Of a DNA stretch of 64,000 nt, positions 17,560 to 27,265 are shown one piece after another. The notes below the pieces were generated by a model that was given only the letters and a program-made list of their open reading frames with translations, ran no database searches and was not told the DNA's origin. The translations under genes were made by a program, and so were the position numbers. This stretch comes from a bacterium (GTDB lineage: Bacteria; Sumerlaeota; Sumerlaeia; SLMS01; JAHLLQ01). The stretch is taken from the NCBI GenBank assembly GCA_020444065.1, contig JAHLLQ010000001.1, positions 992,001-1,056,000 on the forward strand, in the 5' to 3' direction. Each line of letters starts with the position of its first letter. Positions within the stretch are counted from its first letter, which is position 1.

Positions 17560-18464
17560 GGCCGAATTCTCCCTCTGATCTGCTTCAGCAGCCTCTGAAG
17601 GAAACTGCTGCGAGAAGCATATCCGTACTGCTCGCTCAATTGCTTGTAATATGATGGATCAATCTTGCCAGCAGGAGGCAACACATATTCCTTCTTCACT
17701 TGCATCCGCTCCGAGCGGGGCTTGTATCGGCGGGCCAAGCCAACACCGCAGTTTTCTCCAGAAGCATCCAGTCCCAGATTTAAGGAGAGTGTTTCATTTG
17801 GATAGAGGTTGAGCCCACCTTTCAGAAACTGAGTCAGGTGCCAGCAAATCGCCCAAACGTCACGGCCGCTCCTGCATTGGGCCACGTAGGTTGGAATGTC
17901 CTTTCCTACAGACTCTAAGTCCATCCCGGCTTCTTCTATTCCGTCCAGCAGTTCATCCAAATCCATCGTGAAGTCTCCCCAACGATCTTTCCACGTGGCC
18001 CAACCCCAACTGGATGATCGAGGCAGAAAGAAGCCGTCATACTCAGGGCACAAATTGCAATAATGTGGCATCGTATAGGAGCAAATCGAGTAGACTCGCC
18101 TTTCTGTCCTGTAGCGTTCCAGCGCTTGGGTCATGAAGCGGTAGAACCCGGGAAGCACCAGAATATCATCTTCCAACACGATTGCGTACCCGAAGCGCTC
18201 CATGGCTGCTGAGACACCAGTCGTTATAGACTCCGATAAGCCCCGATTCACCTCCTGGAGATGAACTTCCTTTTCGCACCAATCGATGCTGCCGACGAGT
18301 GCACGAACCTGCTCCACGAGCGCAACATGCTCCTCGCGCTTAGGTGCATCAGAGTAGACAATTAGATGGGGAATACGCTCGGCACGCAATCCATCAAGGA
18401 CACGAGCAGTGTGCTCGGGCCGAGCGTAGGTAAATAGCAAAACTGGGACGGCTTCAGTCTTCAT
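17556..18464 (-). CDS. GNT-I-like glycosyltransferase (GT2-related)
   Basis: 302 aa. Begins VPVLLFTYARPEHTARVLDGL with YSDAPK, then NRGLSESITTGVSAAMERFGYAIVLEDDILVLPGFYRFM, where EDD is the metal-binding motif. The segment SSWGWATWKDRWGDF is a recognisable signature of this bacterial family (annotated elsewhere as glycosyltransferase or HlpA-like). Probably acts in the cytoplasm on the lipid-linked glycan. Starts at an ATG 120 bases downstream of the preceding gene; that gap holds no further gene. Confidence 0.8.
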   Translation of the reverse strand: MKTEAVPVLLFTYARPEHTARVLDGLRAERIPHLIVYSDAPKREEHVALVEQVRALVGSIDWCEKEVHLQEVNRGLSESITTGVSAAMERFGYAIVLEDDILVLPGFYRFMTQALERYRTERRVYSICSYTMPHYCNLCPEYDGFFLPRSSSWGWATWKDRWGDFTMDLDELLDGIEEAGMDLESVGKDIPTYVAQCRSGRDVWAICWHLTQFLKGGLNLYPNETLSLNLGLDASGENCGVGLARRYKPRSERMQVKKEYVLPPAGKIDPSYYKQLSEQYGYASRSSFLQRLLKQIRGRIRP

Positions 18465-18584
18465 ACATTTTCCAGCGAGTCTTCGTGCAAATGACAGGAT
18501 CGATAATGACGGAGCATGGCAAAGACCCAGAAGCAGATGAACGTCCGGCCACTAGGCCTCCTGTGATTTGTTCTCCGTACTTAT

Positions 18585-19199
18585 TCAAGAGGCGTCACTC
18601 TCCCGGGGTACCAGAGCATCAACAATCAACGAAGTATATTTGTAGGGCGCATTTGGTGATGCGTTCCTTCTGTCGTGCTTGAGGGACCGCATTACGAAAC
18701 CATCCTCCGATGACCAATCATTCGCGACAAACGAGCCTTCCTTAGTATAGAATTCGAGAGGTTCTGGGATCAGCCCAGATTCGCGAATCAGATTGGACAG
18801 ACTGTCAATATCGAGAAGGAGTTTGTGGTCGTCGGCGCCGGGTCCAATTCCGCCAGGCCTGACATGAGCGATATATTCTGGGCTCGGGTGATAGCCGTCT
18901 GGGACGGCGATCCGGACTCTTCCTCCTTGAACCAACGCGAGCGAGCAGTTCTTGAGGGCCTGACGAATCTGTTCTTCAGTCAGATGTTCGAATACGTGCT
19001 CGGCCAGGAAGTGAGTAACTGCAGGCTTGGGCCAAGTCCTGAGGAACTGTTCTCTATCGATGACATCGAGCAGGGCCTTATTCGTTGGAAACCAACCAGG
19101 ATACGCTGTCTGACCCGCTCCGATTATGATCCTGCGGGACTTTCGCAGAGCACGCCATTTCCGGTACCTGTCCAGTCTGTAAGTGACTCTTCCCAACAT
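18585..19199 (-). CDS. Methyltransferase-fold protein, motif I degenerate (COG4627-like)
   Basis: 204 aa. Seen: IIIGAGQTAYPGWFPTNKALLDVID at the N-terminus, then THFLAEHVFEHLTEEQIRQALKNCSLALVQGGRVRIAVPDGYHPSPEYI, the pattern of predicted SAM-dependent methyltransferases found in glycan loci. The region that should bind SAM (E/DxGxGxG) is short and altered, so activity is uncertain. It abuts the next upstream gene, with one base between the stop and this ATG, so it is coupled. Likely decorates the polysaccharide or helps another enzyme. Confidence 0.65.
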   Translation of the reverse strand: MLGRVTYRLDRYRKWRALRKSRRIIIGAGQTAYPGWFPTNKALLDVIDREQFLRTWPKPAVTHFLAEHVFEHLTEEQIRQALKNCSLALVQGGRVRIAVPDGYHPSPEYIAHVRPGGIGPGADDHKLLLDIDSLSNLIRESGLIPEPLEFYTKEGSFVANDWSSEDGFVMRSLKHDRRNASPNAPYKYTSLIVDALVPRESDAS

Positions 19200-19200
19200 C

Positions 19201-19905
19201 TCAGCTCAATCTCCTCATAAACGTCGTCATGGTGAATATCTGAGCGTAGGGCGCAGGCCCGAATACATTCTCGACAGAGTAGTCTTTCTCATATTGACTG
19301 ATTGCGTCTCTGTACTTCTTCCTTTCGGTATTGTCGAAGACAATGACCCCTGCAGGTGCGATCTTCTCGTGAGCATAATCGAGACACTTCTCACGTGCGC
19401 GACCGTCGATAACGATGATGTCGAACTCGCCATCGAATTGAGTGATGCTGCGGCAGTAGGCTCTGAAACTCATGCCCCTGTAGCGATCGCTTGATGAAGA
19501 ATGTTCGTCTTTCCCATGAACTGGTGGCGCGCTCACGATACGCCAGTTTTGGACTCCTTTTTCCTTCTTCTCTTGAAGAAGAGAATGATACCATTCAGTA
19601 TCGTGTTCGACGGTGATCAATTCTTGTACTCTATCCACGAAGAAGAGGGAGGATCCTCCTCCTCCCCACTCGAAGACTCGATCGTTCTCAGTCAGAATCT
19701 GCTGAAGACGCCGAATCGCTGGGTACGATATCCATGGAATTGCGTCCGATATAGGGCCTCCTTCCGGCCTCAGAACGTACTTGCGCCAAGCCGGGAAGTG
19801 CCTCCACATCGCCAAGTAGTTGCTCAACGTTGGCCGCTGAGCTCTTGCGGGCCGATGGAAGTACCGACTGTGATACTCGAACAGCAGATCTTTCGTTGAT
19901 CTCAT
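19201..19905 (-). CDS. Putative methyltransferase-fold protein
   Basis: 234 aa. DRVFEWGGGGSSLFFVDRVQELITVEHDTEWY resembles the SAM-binding loop and acidic strand of class I methyltransferases, and FDIIVIDGRAREKCLDYAHEKIAPAGVIVFDNTERKKY gives the later strands. This arrangement is seen in small polysaccharide-locus methyltransferases of unknown target. It overlaps wzt by 4 bases (ATGA) and is followed directly by the COG4627-like gene. The two methyltransferase-like proteins may work together (inference). Confidence 0.65.
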   Translation of the reverse strand: MRSTKDLLFEYHSRYFHRPARAQRPTLSNYLAMWRHFPAWRKYVLRPEGGPISDAIPWISYPAIRRLQQILTENDRVFEWGGGGSSLFFVDRVQELITVEHDTEWYHSLLQEKKEKGVQNWRIVSAPPVHGKDEHSSSSDRYRGMSFRAYCRSITQFDGEFDIIVIDGRAREKCLDYAHEKIAPAGVIVFDNTERKKYRDAISQYEKDYSVENVFGPAPYAQIFTMTTFMRRLS

Positions 19906-21236
19906 GCGCTTGCCAGTCCAATCTCGTACTCGACGAAGACCGCTGCATGTCCCGAAGGCGGTAGTGCTCCAGTCCCGTAGTAGTCGCCCGCTTCCACGTC
20001 AAAAGCGGCTGCTTCTTTGACCCAATCCAATATCGCTCCGCGAGACTTGATCATTGTATTGAGCGAGTACTGCCCAGGCGCGAGGGGAAGTCGATCCATC
20101 GTGAGGGCGAGTACATTCTCGCCAGAATCCAAGGTGATGTCCTTGGCAAGCGTTCGATTGCTCATGTGGATCATTGGGATACCGTCGGACCGGAGAATAG
20201 CCAGATCGAATTCGATATCCTTTCTTGATGTGCAATCTACTGTGAGGCGGAACGTGGCTGACTCACCCGATCTGCATGCGCATACTTCGGAGCCCGATTT
20301 GTCAGCTATCGCAAACCTTGTTAGCCTTGCATCACCGGTCCCCGTTCGATCTGCTCGATCCAGCAGGCTCACAGGTCCTGTGGTTCTGTTAGAGCGTGAG
20401 TATTCATCAACTATCTCTTCGGTACTTCCGCAGCGGACCATTCGTCCCTGCTTGAGCAAGATGCCAGTCTTACACAAACCCTTCACCGCTGCCATATTGT
20501 GACTGACAAAAATCACCGTTCGTCCTTCTCCCGTGGCGACGTCCTGCATCTTTCCCAGGCATTTCTTCTGGAACTCAGCGTCCCCGACAGCGAGGACTTC
20601 ATCGACGACGAGGATGTCGGTGCGCAGATGGGCAGCGACGCTGAAGGCAAGGCGCACGTACATGCCGCTCGAGTAGAACTTCACCGGAGTGTCGAGGAAC
20701 TTCTCGATCCCGGCGAAATCGACGATGGCATCGAATTGCTGAGCAATCTCCGCGCGAGTCATGCCGAGGATGGCGCCATTCAGGTAGATGTTTTCGCGTC
20801 CGGTCAATTCGCGGTGGAAGCCGGTGCCGACTTCGAGCAGGCTTGCCAGACGACCACGATACCGGATGGTACCGGCGGTCGGCGCGGTGATCCGGCTGAG
20901 GAGTTTCAGCATGGTAGACTTGCCGGCACCATTGCGACCAATCACGCCAACGGTGTCGCCCCGCTGGATTTCCAGGTCGACATCGCGCAGTGCCCAGAAG
21001 GTCCCTTTCTCTTCGTCAACGCCGAAGTCCCGCCGGATCAGGCGTCCGATGCCTTTCATCAGATCTTCGCGCAGGTTGTCGTTCAAGGACTTGGGCCCGC
21101 CAAGTCGGTAGCGCTTGCCCACGCCTTCGAGTCGCACGGCCCATGGCGCGACAGCCTGAGTTCCGGGCGTCGTGTCGGCGTTCTGAATGATAGCGGGGGC
21201 GGCGGGCATAGGGGTTTGCGTGGTCTTCTCGATCAA
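19902..21236 (-). CDS. wzt: ABC transporter ATPase with glycan-binding C-domain (Wzt-like)
   Basis: 444 aa. Residues 33-270 form the ATPase: Walker A GRNGAGKST (100-108), the YSSGMYVRLAFSVA signature, Walker B DILVVDEVLAVGD and the H-loop FVSHN. Residues 300-444 match the Wzt C-terminal beta-sandwich that binds the non-reducing end of the finished chain. It pairs with wzm encoded on the other strand. The frame opens with TTG at 21236; an ATG at 21209 (MPAAP) is possible and neither has a good ribosome site. It heads the long coupled minus-strand operon, and a candidate promoter lies at 21261-21289. Confidence 0.92.
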   Translation of the reverse strand: MIEKTTQTPMPAAPAIIQNADTTPGTQAVAPWAVRLEGVGKRYRLGGPKSLNDNLREDLMKGIGRLIRRDFGVDEEKGTFWALRDVDLEIQRGDTVGVIGRNGAGKSTMLKLLSRITAPTAGTIRYRGRLASLLEVGTGFHRELTGRENIYLNGAILGMTRAEIAQQFDAIVDFAGIEKFLDTPVKFYSSGMYVRLAFSVAAHLRTDILVVDEVLAVGDAEFQKKCLGKMQDVATGEGRTVIFVSHNMAAVKGLCKTGILLKQGRMVRCGSTEEIVDEYSRSNRTTGPVSLLDRADRTGTGDARLTRFAIADKSGSEVCACRSGESATFRLTVDCTSRKDIEFDLAILRSDGIPMIHMSNRTLAKDITLDSGENVLALTMDRLPLAPGQYSLNTMIKSRGAILDWVKEAAAFDVEAGDYYGTGALPPSGHAAVFVEYEIGLASA

Positions 21237-21550
21237 GCTTAGATATTTGCCCCCAGTAGACTTATGCGACTATCTGGGACCAACGGCAAAGGGAATGGTG
21301 TGAGGGCCGAGTGGGGCTGTCAAGGGCGAACCCCCAAGGGGGCTCTCTTGGGTTCTGCGAGGACCGCCGGTAAGCGGGGGAACTCAATTACCAGCGGGGC
21401 CGAGTTGGCGCGCAAGGGATCGTAGTTTCTGTCAGGCAGCGATTTGTTTCATTCGATTCGGGTCAGGATTCGTGAGAGCAAGCCGGCAATCACTCTGGTT
21501 CCTTATCGAGGGTTGTCTTCAAGATCACATCCTACTGCGCTGTCGGCGGC
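21237..21550. other. Intergenic region upstream of the wzt operon
   Basis: 314 bases with no gene seen. It contains a candidate minus-strand promoter (separate entry) and a small G/C hairpin, CCCCC-AA-GGGGG at 21331-21342. No tRNA, repeat or terminator with a T-run was found for the GDP-fucose synthase-like gene to its right, which transcribes in the same direction and may read through. Confidence 0.5.
21261..21289 (-). promoter_or_regulatory. Candidate sigma-70 promoter for wzt operon
   Basis: On the minus strand TTGCCG (21289-21284) and CATAAG (21266-21261) are separated by exactly 17 bases, each matching 4 of 6 consensus positions. Transcription would begin near 21254, leaving a leader of about 18 bases to the TTG or 45 bases to the ATG. 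Confidence 0.4.
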
Positions 21551-23802
<2,252 letters not shown>

Positions 23803-23909
23803 TCTCGCTCGGCCTCAGTGCCCGCGGGGTGCGGAACTATCGCCGCGCAATCGCAACCGCCGCAACGGGGAAATCCCGCCGCACAAGTCCGAATTTATTG
23901 GAATTGCTT

Positions 23910-24407
23910 CTAGATCTTCGCCGTTGCTGCGGTCGGCTTTGCGCCGCCGCACGATCCGCCGCAGCACCGCGCACAGCCCTTGATCCGATCCGTGAAGACA
24001 TCCACGCGGATGCGGCCGATCAGTTCGACGCCTTCCGGTTCATAGGCCAGCGATTCTAGCACGCACTCGCTGCCGAGCCCTCCGGGCTCGATGCCGGTGT
24101 AGACCAGCAGCGCCGAACGAAGCGCAAAGAAATGCTTCAACGTCAGATACTCGACCGCTTCATCGGTCGACTGGAAATGATCCAGCAGCGCCTCGGGCGT
24201 GAGGTCGAGCATGTCGTCCGCTTTGCGGCCGATCAGCCAGCCAAGAATCAGCGATTGGTCGCCAACTCCCTGGCCGCAGGACTTCTTGATCAGGCTGTAG
24301 TGGGTCAGGCGGTCTTCCGAATCGAACGCGATGCGAACGATTTCCGTCACGTCGTGACAAGGCATAGGCAGGAGAGAACTCCAAGACATTTCGTTACGCG
24401 GGAACAC
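23910..24407 (-). CDS. Divergent NifU/IscU-like scaffold domain protein with Cys-rich tail
   Basis: 165 aa. Residues 20-105 follow the NifU/IscU pattern: a beta-strand pair ending KKSCGQGVGDQSLILGWLIGRKADDML (the GCGxxxASSSLVTEW equivalent), then LTLKHFFALRSAL where IscU has HCSxLAxxAI. Only one of the three scaffold cysteines (C44) is kept; the first is lost and the third is Phe. A new C-terminal cluster CARCCGGSC (C145, C148, C149, C153) could hold metal. The frame begins with GTG at 24407; ATG at 24389 is an alternative and neither has a clear ribosome site. Iron-sulfur assembly is possible but not shown. Confidence 0.6.
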   Translation of the reverse strand: MFPRNEMSWSSLLPMPCHDVTEIVRIAFDSEDRLTHYSLIKKSCGQGVGDQSLILGWLIGRKADDMLDLTPEALLDHFQSTDEAVEYLTLKHFFALRSALLVYTGIEPGGLGSECVLESLAYEPEGVELIGRIRVDVFTDRIKGCARCCGGSCGGAKPTAATAKI

Positions 24408-24588
24408 AGTGGGGGCTTTGTCCCTGCGGCAGGGTTCTCATGCCTCAGTTGTGCCCCCTCTGTCGAAGGAAACCTGCAATCCATGCCGGTGAGAAATGCG
24501 TTTCTGTGGTGTGAAGGACTGTTATGTTTCCCTTGCAACCATAGACACGCGTCGCTGGAGTGGCCCCACCATTCTCCGGAGACAGTTC

Positions 24589-25497
24589 ATGAGCGACGAA
24601 CAGAATAGCCCACAGCCAACAGCCCCCGAAGCTCCACAAAAGCCTGAGAAGATCAAGTACAGCCTCCACTGGGCAATCCTGCTGGCGGTGTTCCTCGGTT
24701 TCGCATTGGTGGTCATCTTAGAATCCGTGGCGAGCAAAGAGGGATCCACTGCGATCGCCAGTGCAGTCGGTCATGCGATGGGAGCTCTCATTTTCAGTCT
24801 CATCCTCTCTGGCATCGCATTCCTGTTGGCTCGTCGTTCACGCGTCGTGGCGAACATCATCTTCGCCCTCGTCGCGACACTCTTCATCGCCGAAGGCTCT
24901 GTGGTTGCCCTGGCGCAGATTGTGTCCCGGGAAAAGGCGGCATCATATGATGAAGTTTCGGAGTTGGCGATACAAGACTTCACGGCGGATATGCAGGGGC
25001 TTCGAGTCGCGCTTGAGGAATCTTCGCAACAATGGATGGATTCCGGCGGACTTAACATGTCGACAAATCCGTCCGTCGAAGAAATCGATCAACGGATAAC
25101 GTACGCAAAGGGCTATCAGAAGGGGCACGAGGATTCTCTGAAGGCAATGGAGGAACTGCCTTCCAAAGTTGAGAACCTGCTGAAGGAGAAAGGTGCGTGG
25201 AATTCGCAGAGCGAGAACAGGCTCCGCGAAGATTCGGCCACAGTTCGTGCGAAGGGCGCCGACCAACGGAAGCTCTTCCAGGCGCGGATCGAATTCGCAA
25301 AGACTTCCGTGAAGTACCTGGAAGCCCTGAAAGCGAGCCGGGACGACTGGGAATGCGATCCCGATGTCGGAGTTCCTGAATTCTCCGCAGACTTTCCCCA
25401 GGATGAGTTGGATCGAATCAATGGTCTCCTGATGAAAATCCAAGAACTGGCCGTGACCATCTCAGAATTGGAGCAACAAGTCTACGGTTCGCAGTAG
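24589..25497 (+). CDS. Three-helix membrane protein with long helical domain, unknown function
   Basis: 302 aa from ATG 24589, with CGGAGA about 7 bases upstream; the frame stays open back to 24496 but without such a site. A Pro/Gln-rich 25-residue N-terminus is followed by three hydrophobic helices (about 26-45, 57-80 and 86-110). Residues 115-302 are charged and strongly helical with heptad-like stretches (GHEDSLKAMEELPSKVENLL; LLMKIQELAVTISELEQQV), suggesting coiled coil. No family recognised. Its last 80 bases overlap the facing 611-aa gene, an unusually deep convergent overlap. Confidence 0.65.
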   Translation: MSDEQNSPQPTAPEAPQKPEKIKYSLHWAILLAVFLGFALVVILESVASKEGSTAIASAVGHAMGALIFSLILSGIAFLLARRSRVVANIIFALVATLFIAEGSVVALAQIVSREKAASYDEVSELAIQDFTADMQGLRVALEESSQQWMDSGGLNMSTNPSVEEIDQRITYAKGYQKGHEDSLKAMEELPSKVENLLKEKGAWNSQSENRLREDSATVRAKGADQRKLFQARIEFAKTSVKYLEALKASRDDWECDPDVGVPEFSADFPQDELDRINGLLMKIQELAVTISELEQQVYGSQ

Positions 25498-27253
25498 ATA
25501 AAGCAGTTCGCCAAACGTATTTCTCCCATCCGGCAATGATGACGAGGTGATCCCGATCGTCCTCGTTTCCCCGTCGGAAGCCTGGATCGAACTCTCGCTC
25601 GGGCAAGTCGCATCGGACGGTAAGCAATCGATCCGGGAACTCCGCCGTCCAGGTGAAGACACCGTGCTTGAATGGGATCTCTGGAATCGTTGCGTTCTCG
25701 GGCATCGGTTCGTTGCGCATCGCAGAGACTGCTGCGAGCCACTCGGCGGGAGTGACTTCAGTCAGCGGCCCATCGGCCTCTGAGGAAATGCTCAAGTGCA
25801 CGGACTCGACGAGAGGATGATCGGCCATACTCTCTGCAATGTAGGCGACATTGCGTGCGAGAATTGAATCTGGCCTCAAGAAACCGGACCGATGTTCATA
25901 GAAGCGCATAGTAAAGGTGAGCCGATTGCCTTCCCACTCCAGCGTGCCGTGGCGATCCAAGCCTGCCATCTCGCTGCCGTCGATGATTCCTGGGATTCTC
26001 AGCGCAAGTTCCGGCGTGGTCTCCTCAAACTGCAAGCGGTACTCCCCCACTGCACCAGTCGATCGCAGGGGATTCGGATGTTTCATCGCTTCCCAATCCG
26101 GCGTTGGTTGCAAGAGATCGGGGTCGAGTTGCGCGATGCTCTCAGGCCATTCACCATTCTCAAAGCGATACACCCGCGCCGCCCAGGCGATTTGTGTTGC
26201 CAGTGCGCGTGATTCAATCCTCCAAAGAATTCGTGAGTATCCCACATGGCGAGCGGCAACCAGCAAAGCGCGAATTTCCGTCGAAGCTCGCTCTTCAACA
26301 GTGAATCGGCTCGTTACCTCCTCGGGAAGCCACAATGACTCCATCAACCCAGGGTTTCTCGCTGAAACAGTGGCAAGGCGCTCCTTCAGAGCAATCTCAC
26401 GAGTCCAAGGCATCCGCTCAGCTGACTTCGTGTAGTCCCAACTGTGCTCCGTGAGGGAGTAGCGCTGCCCGAGAGAATCGATCCACCGCATGTCTGCGCG
26501 ATTGCTGATACGTGCTCGGGCGCTGTCGGAACGGACAAGGAGCCTGAGCGCTTCCGTGAGATCATCGTCCCTTTGTGAGAGTACTCGTGGCATGGGAGAA
26601 TCCCAGCGGAAGTAGCGCATCCGCCCCAGCTCGCTACTGAAGACGATGTCTGAAACCAGGTCTCTCTCATCGAATACGGGAGCGCAGTTTCTCACATCAG
26701 TCAGCGCCACGGCCATCTCCCTGCATTTTTCCACATCCGGAGTCTGACGTAGCATCTCCTCAAACACATCAATACTACGATTTCGAGCCGCGAATCGACG
26801 CCACGAGAGGGAGTCCTTCCTTTTCGCGCAGGCGGATTCCTTTGAGAGAGCTATACCGCTATCCCAATCCCCCTGATCAAAGATCTGCAGAGCATTCATG
26901 GTGGCAAGAACCGTTGAGTAGTAATTCTCGCCAGCGTCGACCAGCGGAAATTTCTGGAGCTGTTCACGGATCAAAGGAGCATTGGCTACTTTGAGTAGAT
27001 CGAAGAAGCCCAAGGGGGCCGAGGAATAGAGAGTATCGTAACCCAACTGTGCACGATCGGGTGGATGATCGAAATGGTAGTTGGGATCGTAATCGGTATT
27101 CTCCTCAGCCCACTCCGCCAATGCCTCCTGGTAACGCAGGTCAGGCCTGGGAATCAGAAGCCATGCGAAGATGAATGGCATTGGCACGGCGACGAGCAGA
27201 ATCACCCAAAGCCAACTCTTGCTCCAGATCGAAGGTCTTGCCGATGGGAACAT
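25418..27253 (-). CDS. Membrane-anchored 611-aa protein, fourth gene of YtrA-type ABC operon
   Basis: One N-terminal helix (residues 14-34) then a large extracytoplasmic region with no known catalytic site. Residues 349-395 contain ALATQIAWAARVYRFENGEWPESI, followed by a Pro-rich loop. This YR-x-x-G-x-x-P-x-x-L pattern is frequent in secreted proteins of planctomycete-like bacteria, where it follows a helix. It begins 12 bases after the ABC permease stop, so it is almost certainly cotranscribed with the regulator, ATPase and permease and may be a substrate-binding or accessory subunit (inference). The last 26 codons lie antisense to the neighbouring + gene. Confidence 0.7.
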   Translation of the reverse strand: MFPSARPSIWSKSWLWVILLVAVPMPFIFAWLLIPRPDLRYQEALAEWAEENTDYDPNYHFDHPPDRAQLGYDTLYSSAPLGFFDLLKVANAPLIREQLQKFPLVDAGENYYSTVLATMNALQIFDQGDWDSGIALSKESACAKRKDSLSWRRFAARNRSIDVFEEMLRQTPDVEKCREMAVALTDVRNCAPVFDERDLVSDIVFSSELGRMRYFRWDSPMPRVLSQRDDDLTEALRLLVRSDSARARISNRADMRWIDSLGQRYSLTEHSWDYTKSAERMPWTREIALKERLATVSARNPGLMESLWLPEEVTSRFTVEERASTEIRALLVAARHVGYSRILWRIESRALATQIAWAARVYRFENGEWPESIAQLDPDLLQPTPDWEAMKHPNPLRSTGAVGEYRLQFEETTPELALRIPGIIDGSEMAGLDRHGTLEWEGNRLTFTMRFYEHRSGFLRPDSILARNVAYIAESMADHPLVESVHLSISSEADGPLTEVTPAEWLAAVSAMRNEPMPENATIPEIPFKHGVFTWTAEFPDRLLTVRCDLPEREFDPGFRRGNEDDRDHLVIIAGWEKYVWRTALSTANRRLVAPILRWSRPVLGFSSGDH

Positions 27254-27265
27254 CGTCGCCTCCTC

